Part shown: piece after piece, positions 45,801-55,745 of the stretch | Position numbering within the stretch: the stretch's first letter is position 1 | Layout: every line of letters starts with the position of its first letter | Assembly: GCA_914767715.1 (NCBI GenBank) | Contig: OU612074.1 | Span: 22,184,062 to 22,248,061 of the forward strand | DNA length: 64,000 nucleotides | Direction of reading: 5' to 3' | From: Membranipora membranacea | Taxonomy: Eukaryota > Bryozoa > Gymnolaemata > Cheilostomatida > Membraniporidae | Program-made: the position numbers and the translations under genes | Notes under the pieces: generated by a model | What the model was told of the DNA's origin: nothing | The model's input: only the letters and a program-made list of their open reading frames with translations | The model's database searches: none

Positions 45801-48800
45801 AGATTATTAAACAGAGCTAACTGAGGGCTGATCACTTACATGTGTAGTACAGAGATTATTATACAGAGCTAACTGAGCGCTGCACACTTACATGTGTAGT
45901 ATAGAGATTATTATACAGAGCTAACTGAGGGCTGCACACTTACATGTGTAGTATAGAGAGTATTATGCAGAGCTAACTAAGGGCTGCACACTTACATGTG
46001 TAGTATAGAGATTATTATACAGAGCTAACTGAGCGCAGCACACTTACATGTGTAGTACAGAGATTATTATACAGAGCTAACTGAGCGCTGCACACTTACA
46101 TGTGTAGTATAGAGATTATTATACAGAGCTAACTGAGGGCTGCACACTTACATGTGTAGTATAGAGATTATTATACAGAGCTAACTAAGGGCTGCACACT
46201 TACATGTGTAGTGTAGAGATTATTATACAGAGCTAACTAAGGGCTGCACACCTACATGTGTAGTGTAGAGATTATTATACAGAGCTAACTAAGGGCTGTA
46301 CACTTACATGTGTAGTATAGAGATTATTATACACAGCTAACTAAGAGCTGCACACTTACATGTGTAGTATAGAGATTATTATACAGAGCTAACTAAGGGC
46401 TGCACACTTACATGTGTAGTATAGAGAGTATTATGCAGAGCTAACTGAGGGCTGCACACTTACATGTGTAGTATAGAGATTATTATACAGAGCTAACTGA
46501 GGGCTGTACACTTACATGTGTAGTATAGAGATTATTATACAGAGCTAACTGAGGGCTGCACACTTACATGTGTAGTATAGAGATTATTATACAGAGCTAA
46601 CTGAGGGCTGCACACTTACATGTGTAGTATAGAGATTATTATACAGAGCTAACTGAGGGCTGTACACTTACATGTGTAGTATAGAGATCATTATACAGAG
46701 CTAACTGAGGGCTGATCACTTACATGTGTAGTATAGAGATTATTATACAGAGCTAACTAAGGGCTGCACACTTACATGTGTAGTGTAGAGATTATTATAC
46801 AGAGCTAACTAAGGGCTGCACACCTACATGTGTAGTGTAGAGATTATTATACAGAGCTAACTAAGGGCTGTACACTTACATGTGTAGTATAGAGATTATT
46901 ATACAGAGCTAACTGAGGGCTGCACACTTACATGTGTAGTATAGAGATTATTATACAGAGCTAACTGAGGGCTGCACACTTACATGTGTAGTATAGAGAG
47001 TATTATGCAGAGCTAACTAAGGGCTGCACACTTACATGTGTAGTGTAGAGATTATTATACAGAGCTAACTAAGGGCTGTACACTTACATGTGTAGTATAG
47101 AGATTATTATACAGAGCTAACTAAGGGCTGTACACTTACATGTGTACTACAGAGATTATTATACAGAGCTAACTGAGCGCTGCACACTTACATGTGTAGT
47201 ATAGAGATTATTATACAGAGCTAACTAAGGGCTGCACACTTACATGTGTAGTATAGAGATTATTATACAGAGCTAACTGAGGGCTGCACACATACAGTGT
47301 AGTATAGAGATTATTATACAGAGCTAACTGAGGGCTGATCACTTACATGTGTAGTATAGAGATGATTATACAGAGCTACCTAAGGGCTGCACACTTACAT
47401 GTGTAGTATAGAGATTATTATACAGAGCTAACTAAGAGCTGCACACTTACGTGTGTAGTATAGAGATTATTAAACAGAGCTAACTGAGGGCTGCACACTT
47501 ACATGTATAGTATAGAGAGTATTATGCAGAGCTAACTAAGGGCTGCACACTTACATGTGTAGTATAGAGAGTATTATGCAGAGCTAACAAAGGGCTGCAC
47601 ACTCACATGTGTAGTATAGAGAGTATTATGCAGAGCTAACTAAGGGCTGCACACTTACATGTGTAGTATAGAGATTATTATACAGGGCTAACTAAGAGCT
47701 GCACACTTACATGTGTAGTAGAGAGATTATTATACAGAGCTAACTGAGCGCTGCACACTTACATGTGTAGTACAGAGATTATTATACAGAGCTAACTGAG
47801 GGCTGCACACTTACATGTGTAGTATAGAGATTATTATACAGAGCTAACTAAGAGCTGCACACTTACATGTGTAGTATAGAGGTTATTATACAGAGCTAAC
47901 TAAGAGCTGCACACTTACGTGTGTAGTATAGAGATTATTAAACAGAGCTAACTGAGGGCTGCACACTTACATGTGTAGTATAGAGAGTATTATGCAGAGC
48001 TAACTAAGGGCTGCACACTTACATGTGTAGTATAGAGATTATTAAACAGAGCTAACTGAGGGCTGCACACTCACATGTGTAGTATAGAGAGTATTATGCA
48101 GAGCTAGCTAAGGGCTGCACACTTACATGTGTAGTATAGAGATTATTATACAGAGCTAACTGAGCGCAGCACACTTACATGTGTAGTACAGAGATTATTA
48201 TACAGAGCTAACTGAGCGCTGCACACTTACATGTGTAGTATAGAGATTATTATACAGAGCTAACTGAGGGCTGCACACTTACATGTGTAGTATAGAGAGT
48301 ATTATGCAGAGCTAACTAAGAGCTGCACACTTACATGTGTAGTGTAGAGATTATTATACAGAGCTAACTAAGGGCTGTACACTTACATGTGTAGTATAGA
48401 GATCATTATACAGAGCTAACTGAGGGCTGATCACTTACATGTGTAGTATAGAGATTATTATACAGAGCTAACTAAGAGCTGCACACTTACATGTGGAGTA
48501 TAGAGATTATTATACAGAGCTAACTAAGGGCTGCACACTTACATGTGTAGTGTAGAGATTATTACACAGAGCTAACTAAGGGCTGCACACTTACATGTGT
48601 AGTGTAGAGATTATTATACAGAGCTAACTAAGGGCTGCACACTTACATGTGTAGTGTAGAGATTATTACACAGAGCTAACTAAGGGCTGCACACTTACAT
48701 GTGTAGTATAGAGATTATTATACAGAGCTAACTGAGGGCTGCACACTTACATGTGTAGTATAGAGATTATTATACAGAGCTAACTGAGGGCTGCACACTT

Positions 48801-51800
48801 ACATGTGTAGTATAGAGATTATTATACAGAGCTAACTAAGGGCTGCACACTTACATGTGTAGTGTAGAGATTATTACACAGAGCTAACTAAGGGCTGCAC
48901 ACTTACATGTGTAGTGTAGAGATTATTATACAGAGCTAACTAAGGGCTGTACACTTACATGTGTAGTATAGAGATTATTATACAGAGCTAACTGAGGGCT
49001 GCACACTTACATGTGTAGTATAGAGATTATTATACAGAGCTAACTGAGGGCTGCACACTTACATGTGTAGTGTAGAGATTATTATACAGAGCTAACTAAG
49101 GGCTGTACACTTACATGTGTAGTATAGAGATTATTATACAGAGCTAACTAAGGGCTGTACACTTACATGTGTACTACAGAGATTATTATACAGAGCTAAC
49201 TGAGCGCTGCACACTTACATGTGTAGTATAGAGATTATTATACAGAGCTAACTGAGGGCTGCGCACTTACATGTGTAGTATAGAGAGTATTATGCAGAGC
49301 TAACTAAGGGCTGCACACTTACATGTGTAGTGTAGAGATTATTATACAGAGCTAACTAAGAGCTGCACACTTACATGTGTAGTATAGAGGTTATTATACA
49401 CAGCTAACTGAGGGCTGCACACATACATGTGTAGTATAGAAATTATTATACAGAGCTAACTAAGAGCTGCACACTTACATGTGTAGTTATAGAGATTATT
49501 ATACAGAGCTAACTGAGGGCTGCACACTTACATGTGTAGTTATAGACATTATTTATTGTATTGAAAGATCAGCTGATCAAGAATTTTGAGAAAAGTGACA
49601 GCAGTAACTTCGTTCACGAAGCATAGCTCATTCTAAGAGCACCCCCACCCCTCTCTGAGTAACTTACCAGTAATATTCTTCTTGATGACCATTTTAGCCT
49701 GCACACCGAAGTGATCAGATAGATGTGTATCTGTACCTGGTATCTTATCTTTGACTACACTGCATTCATCTAACCAAATATCACTCACTGCAATCAGACA
49801 GGGAGGAAGTCTATACAAACATTTACAATCAAAGAGAGATTCAGCACTATACGAGGTGGTTTGACAGATATACTGAAATGGAAAGTTGCTCACTTCATGT
49901 AGTATATCTATTTATCTGGGTCCAACGACGTATTACTTTCATCAAACCAAGTTTTGAGACACTGCTTATGAGATTATTTTATTTGACAAATGTATGTATT
50001 TATGTATTATATAATGTAGGCCTACACTTTATTACTATTCAGTGTCCCTTTCGGCGCCAATGAGAATAATGGTTACATAAATGATTAAGATCAACTCATC
50101 TTTTTAGCGCACCCTCGAACAAGGTAAGGGTGGGGTTATGTATGACGAGCTCACCTCCATTAGCAGCATGGGTAGTGACTGGGATTTGAACCTGCAACTC
50201 TCAGATTGAGAAGCTCGAATCCTAACCACTACACCATCCTGCCACCCATCTACAAATGGCAACAATCTGAGAGGGGGAAGGGAATTTCATGAACTAGTGC
50301 TAACTCCATGGCTGGCAGCAACATAACAACAGCCAACACAAACCGGCGAATGAGGAAAAGTAAGTCTGAAAAATTAGAATCACACCCCCCTGAACGGTGA
50401 TGATTTTTTCCACAAAATATAAGCAAGATTTTACTGAAGTTGAGTCTACCTGCAACCTAAAGCTTTGTTTTGTGGTGAGGGTAGGGAGAAAGGAGAAGTT
50501 AAAAGGGAACATGTTTCACCTTAGTGAGGATTTATCCCCTCAATATTCTTAGTCAAATCTCCTCCAAACGTTCGGGTTGCTATGTATAGGTCTAATGTAC
50601 ATATTTTCTTTAGGAAAGGTAGGTTATATGTAAGTGTGTGCACAACTTAGTAATAAGGACGATTGTACATACAGCGATTAGCTCTGTAGAATATATAATC
50701 TATCCTCTGTCCGTGTGGCAACTTCTGTGTTACTGAGGCTGGTGTGAAGCAGTTATCTGGTGTATCACATGTATATCCACCCTCACTGCTACCCTCAGCA
50801 TTCTACAACACAAGATATATAACTAAAGCTCTCACAAAGGCTACCCCTACTCATCTGAAGAGCCATGAAAAATATGACCTATTTCAGACCTAAACTGAGA
50901 GAGGATTTTTGTCACTTGGCTATTTTAGTATGCCCAGTCTAACATTGAGATGTCCCTGAATATCATTGTATGGTCAGATAGCATGATTACTGATAACAAG
51001 ACTTTGAGTGTCTTTGAGTGCCCATTGATACAAAAAGCTGAGTAGTATCTATGAGATGATGTCTATGTAACAGCCTAAGAGTATACTGGTATATTGTGCA
51101 CATACCTGCTAGTAATTAGAAATTTTTAATTTCATGGATGACTGGACTGCAAAAAGAATGTTGCAGGGCCCTGCATCCTGTATCCGGCCAATGTGGGATG
51201 ATTTTGACATGCTAGATTAGCTCATCCACATAATTTAATATAATCAGCAACTACAATCTACTGCATTTTTAAATTGTATCTCATCTTATCAGAAAAAAGC
51301 AGATTTCGATCCCACAGCCACTGAGCGATCACCTTGACTCTATAAGCCAGCTCTGTAGGTGTAGAGTTAAAGTCCCCCGTGATGATCACACCGTCACATG
51401 ATGTTGAGGTATGCTTAACGAACTGACTAAGAGAGAAGGCCTGAGCTGCTCTATGTCCGGCGTATTAATCAAACTCTGTAACGTGGTTATAACGAGCGTG
51501 CATCTACAAGCAGACAATACAGTGATATTGTTGAGTATGGTGCTGAATAACGACTGGAAAATGAAAAGTTGCACCACAAAACACTATAGTCAAAAGGCAT
51601 AAATTTCAGTATTTCTTTTTATAAAATGAAATGTAATTCCGGCCAAGCTAACACTAGAACGTCCGCTGGACCTCATAAAAATTTGTTTAGGATTCAGCTA
51701 TTATTTGTAGTTGGCAAGAGTTATCTTGTCAACAGGACATGGTTCATCAAAGCGCAGTGTGACAATCTGACTAGATTTCATATGGCGCTGTAGCTGCCTT

Positions 51801-53531
51801 TTCAATTGCCGCAATTGAAATTGTTTCAAATTATTAATTGCAAGCCACTTGATGCCCAGATGACCAGTCGACCACAGTGGCCCCATGGCCAAATTGAGTC
51901 GCCTTTGACCAAAGTCGACACACTATAGAGCAGTTATCACCCCATGGAACCTAACTAATTGTGACGCTGAACAAAATCATCTGGACAATCTCATCAGTGT
52001 GCCTTATTAAATTGAAACCTGATGAGCATTAAATGCAGCAACTAAGCTCCCAAAGAGTATATATTCATTTTGTTTAAAGGATCACCTACCTTCCTACAGA
52101 CCAGCAGTGCTGGATATCCATACCTGCATTATAACACAGAGCTAACTGAGGGCTGATCACTTACATGTGTAGTATAGAGATTCACAGTGAGGTCCTTAAC
52201 TTTCAGTATTAGAAGTCCACATGACTTGTTACCGTAGAAATCACCATGGAAGATCTTCTGTGGATGTCCGTTAAGAGGAAATCTATTCTCCATGGTCTCT
52301 AGTATGGGATAGCGTGAGAACACACAAACACCCGCACCGATAAAACCCCTACAATAACAAACACCCGCCCCTATAAACACAGTCTACAAGACACAAACAC
52401 AGTCTACATATTACAACTACCCTCTACAAATTCTGATCGGCTTCGAAATAAGTAAAATACCCAACTTTAGTGAGAAACTGGACTTCAAATAGTTTGATAA
52501 CTCATAAGAAATTCAGTATAGAATATATATGAGGGTAGAAGTGGCATCATCAATTCCCTTTGTCGGCATGTTTAAGAGGCTATGAAGGGTGTATTTTACA
52601 AGCAGTGGAACGGTCTATTGTTGTTCAAACACTATGGGAATTGACGAAGAACTGTAAATGACACTTATACATGGTATGGTGTCATAGTGTTTCTATTAGG
52701 GGAGGGGTGGGGGGGTTGGTGGTTCGCTCTCGTTCTGTGGTTAAACAATCCAATTAACCCTTTATGTTACACCCAGATATCAAACTCTGCCTCTTACCCG
52801 TTAATGTAGTGAGTATGAGGCATCTTGTCAAGGATCTTCACGCTGAGCTTCAAATAGTCGGCGTGACTCCAAACCTGTAATATAATATATCCATAATCAA
52901 AGAGAGTTAGAGCAGACATTTTTATGAGTATTTCTATCAAGAGAGGGAATAAAAATCTAAAGAAGTAATTTATTGCTGACCAATTTATTCTTAATGTTTG
53001 TGGGTTCGCGGTTCGTAACAGAAATACAAATCAAACAAAAAACAGTAAGGGTATAAAAAATTGAAATTAATTGAGAATTTATTATTTTTCTTAAAATTTT
53101 TCCATGTGTAATAGAGACTCAAACAATGAACTCCCTCTTCCTTGAGGAAGAGGGAGTTCATTGACTCAAATAAGTATTCAATTTGTTGATGCATGAGGCT
53201 AAAGCTAAGATCATGTGAACACTACATATCAGTCTTATCAGTACATTTCCTGGTTTTCATAGCTCTACATATCTATAATATACATATCGATGCTTTTGAG
53301 GAACATGGTATTGACATCATATTCCATTCTGTAATCCTTATTGCTCAGACCGATTGAAAGGTGGGTGATTGGCAGTGATCCTAACAACCTGACATCTAGA
53401 AATCATAAGAACCCCAGCTACTAACCTCTTGGAAGACAACAAAATCATAGTTTTTACTGCTCACAGAGTCTGCTATGGCAGCCATCCGCTCTGTTACCAC
53501 TGCTGATCCAAATACTGGTATACGAAGACCC
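40663..53531 (-). CDS. Neutral sphingomyelinase, SMPD2-type, six recognised exons
   Basis: Magnesium-dependent hydrolysis of sphingomyelin to ceramide and phosphocholine is the family reaction. Exons: 53426-53531 (IPVFGSAVVTERMAAIAD, VVFQE), 52798-52874 (VWSHADYLKLSVKIL), 52165-52348 (GFIGAGVCVFSRYPI, HGDFYGNKSCGLLIL, NLYTTH), 42296-42505 (AGHRAAQAFSLSQFV, ITGDFNSTP), 41646-41775 (IDYIFYRA) and 40663-40782 (TDTHLSDHFSVQAKM). Phases agree at each join. The metal-binding Glu (FQE), Asp/Asn (GDFN) and catalytic His (SDH) of the DNase I-like fold are present, in the order and spacing of mammalian SMPD2. The first exon and the C-terminal membrane exons are missing. Intron 3 would be 9.7 kb and contains a duplicate of exons 4-6 and a satellite. 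Exon 5 here has GQGIDY where the family and the other copy have an Arg before IDY. Confidence 0.75.
41145..41220 (-). mobile_element. tRNA-Glu-derived SINE head, copy in block A
   Basis: On the minus strand it reads TGTAGTGGTTAGGATTCGAG (A-box region nearly identical to tRNA-Glu) followed by GCAGGTTCGAATCTTAG (B box). No intact tRNA fold. Confidence 0.75.
42790..49552. repeat. 52-bp satellite, about 130 monomers, derived from a splice-donor junction
   Basis: Monomer contains ACAGAGCTAACTGAGGGCTG then CACACTTACATGTGTAGTAT then AGAGATTATT. On the minus strand each unit is the last 18 bases of sphingomyelinase exon 3 (codons for NLYTTH), then GTAAGTG, then about 30 bases of intron 3. Common variants: GATCAC for GCACAC (the former is the parental exon 3 state), TATGCAG for TATACAG, and TTACGTG. 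Larger blocks repeat: a marker unit with CACACATACAGTGTAG occurs near 44222, 44740, 45000 and 47287, each followed by the same series of variant units. At its low end the array runs into intron 3 sequence of block A, at its high end into the end of block B. Confidence 0.95.
49668..49787 (-). CDS. Duplicate of sphingomyelinase exon 6
   Basis: 120 bp, same splice sites and phase as 40663-40782. It is open and keeps TDTHLSDHFGVQAKM, with the catalytic His. It differs from the other copy at a few residues (IWLDE for IRLDE, FGV for FSV). Confidence 0.7.
50165..50245 (-). mobile_element. tRNA-Glu-derived SINE head, copy in block B
   Basis: Same position within the duplicated block and same boxes as 41145-41220, so it was inserted before the duplication. 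Confidence 0.75.
50673..50802 (-). CDS. Duplicate of sphingomyelinase exon 5
   Basis: 130 bp, same splice sites and phase as 41646-41775 and fully open. It reads LPHGQRIDYIFYRAN, keeping the Arg before IDY that the family has and the other copy lacks. Confidence 0.7.
51333..51503 (-). pseudogene. Broken duplicate of sphingomyelinase exon 4
   Basis: Has a TAA at 51465-51467 where the intact copy has GAA (FDEYAGH), and a 39-bp in-frame deletion removing the segment before the donor. The donor is changed from GTGAGT to GTGATC. Confidence 0.9.
53124..53163. repeat. Perfect 18-bp hairpin with 4-base loop
   Basis: CAATGAACTCCCTCTTCC (53124-53141), loop TTGA, then its exact reverse complement (53146-53163). 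GACTCAAA flanks both sides directly. It lies in the intron between the first two recognised sphingomyelinase exons. Confidence 0.95.
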
Positions 53532-55012
53532 CTGATAGAAACAAAATAGAGTTACCTTATCCATATAGTAAGGTTATATACCCCTGATAGGAACAAAATA
53601 GAGTTATCTTTTAGATGAAGTTTGGTAAAACTGAGACCTCATTAGTATAAGAATTCCCTTAGGCCTATAGCAACAAACCAAAGTTGGGTATACAAATTAC
53701 CCCTGATATACGCAGAAAAAAGTCATTTAATGTTTGAAATAAGGTTCAACTGAGGGCTCATCCAGTTCAGAGATCGTTAGTGAGCAATATATAGAGAAGA
53801 AATTTGCCTAACAAGCCTACCCTACCCTTATCGGGGGGATCGGCTCTTTGGTATGGGAGAGCCGACGCCAAGAATATTGTACTTTCCGGACAGCAATTGT
53901 TGACAACAGTGTTTCATGTGTTGTTTCGTTACAAACGCAGTTCATGCACTATTTCTATTAAACTTGCTCTCAAAAATCAATGGATTTTCAAAGTGGTATC
54001 ATACAAACATCACTCTGAAAATTAGATAAGGTTTGTACTGACGGTATGAGCCTTCTTTACCTACTGAGTGTAGTGGTTTTGTATGGACCCTATCAGTATC
54101 AGCCCCACTGTCTTACAGGCTTTACATTAGGGTTCAATACATTTTCATAAATTGACTCGTACTCCACTCACTACAATAAATCATAGCAGCATTCTTTCTT
54201 CAGTCCCCTCCCCATTTACTTTATGGCCATACATGCATATGAAATTACCACAAAGAAACTGATTAGAACCACTTAGCAGCAATTGAGTGTCAATACCTTC
54301 AGTGAAGCCTCCATGATATAGACAGGTAGCAACAGATAGTTATGAGAAAAGACGAACTAAGCCTGATGAAATTCTTACAACTCACTTATCTTTTTTCCTT
54401 CTTAATTGCAACCTTGATTCTGACCCTTGCCTCAAACCATGATTTAGGAATATAGGCTATATTTTTAATGATCCCTTCTCAATAGGCAAGACAACTGTTG
54501 AGTTTAGAAGAGTTGTCTTCCCTCGGAATAAAGGGGCACAACTCCAAGAACCATGCAATGGCTCATTAGGCTAATCAGGGCTAATTGGGCCATGGCGGTG
54601 GTGTGCACGGGGTATGACAACCATGCCTCCTGGCAGTTATTTCCCTTGAACCAAACTCTTCATCAACAGGTGGCCCTGTGCTCCAACAGAAAGACCGGAA
54701 ACAACCATCACCGAGCTGACAGCGCTGCCAACGGGTATAATTGGACGGCATGAACTTTTTGGGATATATAATAATTGAGATACGGAGCTAGTGACGACGG
54801 CCATCTAGATAGGTTTAAGCCTTCCTGTGTTGGCGGCAGGCGCTACCAGTAAGCTGATCACCGCACTCTGAGTATGTTCTTGGATTGTGACTTGCTAGCC
54901 AGCAGCTTAATACAGGCAATCCGACCAGCGCAGAACAGTTGCTATACCACCTTCGGAAGTGGCTGATACATTGTATCACTTATAGCAGACCTTCTCAGCA
55001 GCAGGTCCCGGG
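53532..55012. other. No gene recognised
   Basis: Upstream side of the sphingomyelinase. A first exon ending with one or two bases before the GLRIPVFG exon is expected here or beyond; none was convincing. Confidence 0.35.
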
Positions 55013-55225
55013 TTAAAGTAGTAAGTAGGTGACCAGGTTAAATCCTGAGGTAAGAGACCGGGTTTTATCCCGAGGTAGGCGACCAGGTTTAGGCCTGAAG
55101 TTCTGGGTTTAGGCCCGAGGTAGGAGACCAGGTTAAATCCTGAGGTAGGAGACCAGGTTAAATCCTGAGGTAGGAGACCGGGTTTAATCCTGAAGTACCT
55201 CACTGGGTTCAATCCCGAGGTAACA
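55013..55225. repeat. 25-26-bp tandem repeat, about 8 copies
   Basis: Units share GAGGTAGGAGACCAGGTT and AAATCCT with moderate divergence. The minus-strand frame rich in Gly, Leu, Pro and Trp is a by-product. Confidence 0.85.
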
Positions 55226-55684
55226 GAAGAATACAATTTAGAAGTTGCCTCCCTGGAGGCGAAGAGAAGATAACTCACCATCATTGAAGCAGTTGAGATC
55301 TTAGTCCTTTGACTTTACAAGCTGGAATCACTGTACTTATATCATATGCATATAACCAAGTCGAGTCCTATTTGTAATCAAGGTTTGCTTCTCTTTTGCA
55401 GCTAAAGAAGGGTAAAGACCGAAGAACCAGCACAGATAAAGAAAGACAGCACAGACACCAAATAAGACACATGAATACGTTGTATCATTTTATTTGTGAA
55501 CAGTAATAAAAAGTCTTATTACGAAAAACACATCCGGTTTCTGTTTGTTCTCCAGCATCTGAAAAAGAAAATGAACTGCAATTGGCCTCAAACAAAATCT
55601 AACAGTATTTAGCAAAGCCTCGGGGGCAGCCCCGAGCCGAACCACAAGCTCGATCTGAATAGTAACGTTTGAACTTATAGCAGT
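55226..55684. other. Spacer, possible remnant of a 5' LTR
   Basis: Immediately upstream of the gypsy gag. I found no matching sequence after the pol end, so an LTR cannot be confirmed. Confidence 0.3.
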
Positions 55685-55703
55685 TGGCGACTCCGGTGGG
55701 ACT
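55685..55703 (+). promoter_or_regulatory. Candidate primer-binding site of the gypsy element
   Basis: Reads TTGGCGACTCCGGTGGGAC, starting TGGCGAC as expected for pairing with a tRNA 3' end. It lies about 45 bp before the gag start and two bases after a CA. Confidence 0.35.
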
Positions 55704-55745
55704 ATTTCTTAAAATATATATTTTTTGGAATTACCCGTCTAAACA

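Larger units (their letters stand above)
49595..52190. repeat. Segmental duplication, block B
   Basis: Matches block A (40580-42830) at an offset of about 9.0 kb. It is contiguous with the unique exon 3 at 52165-52348. Confidence 0.9.

Noticed and set aside
42790-49552. CRISPR-like array of 52-bp units
   Set aside because: No unique spacers; monomers are homologous along their whole length and derive from a splice junction.
55255-55320. Possible first sphingomyelinase exon ending at a GTGAGT donor near 55275 (LNCF-like residues)
   Set aside because: The frame containing LNC does not match the phase of the next exon, and the matching frame contains a stop.
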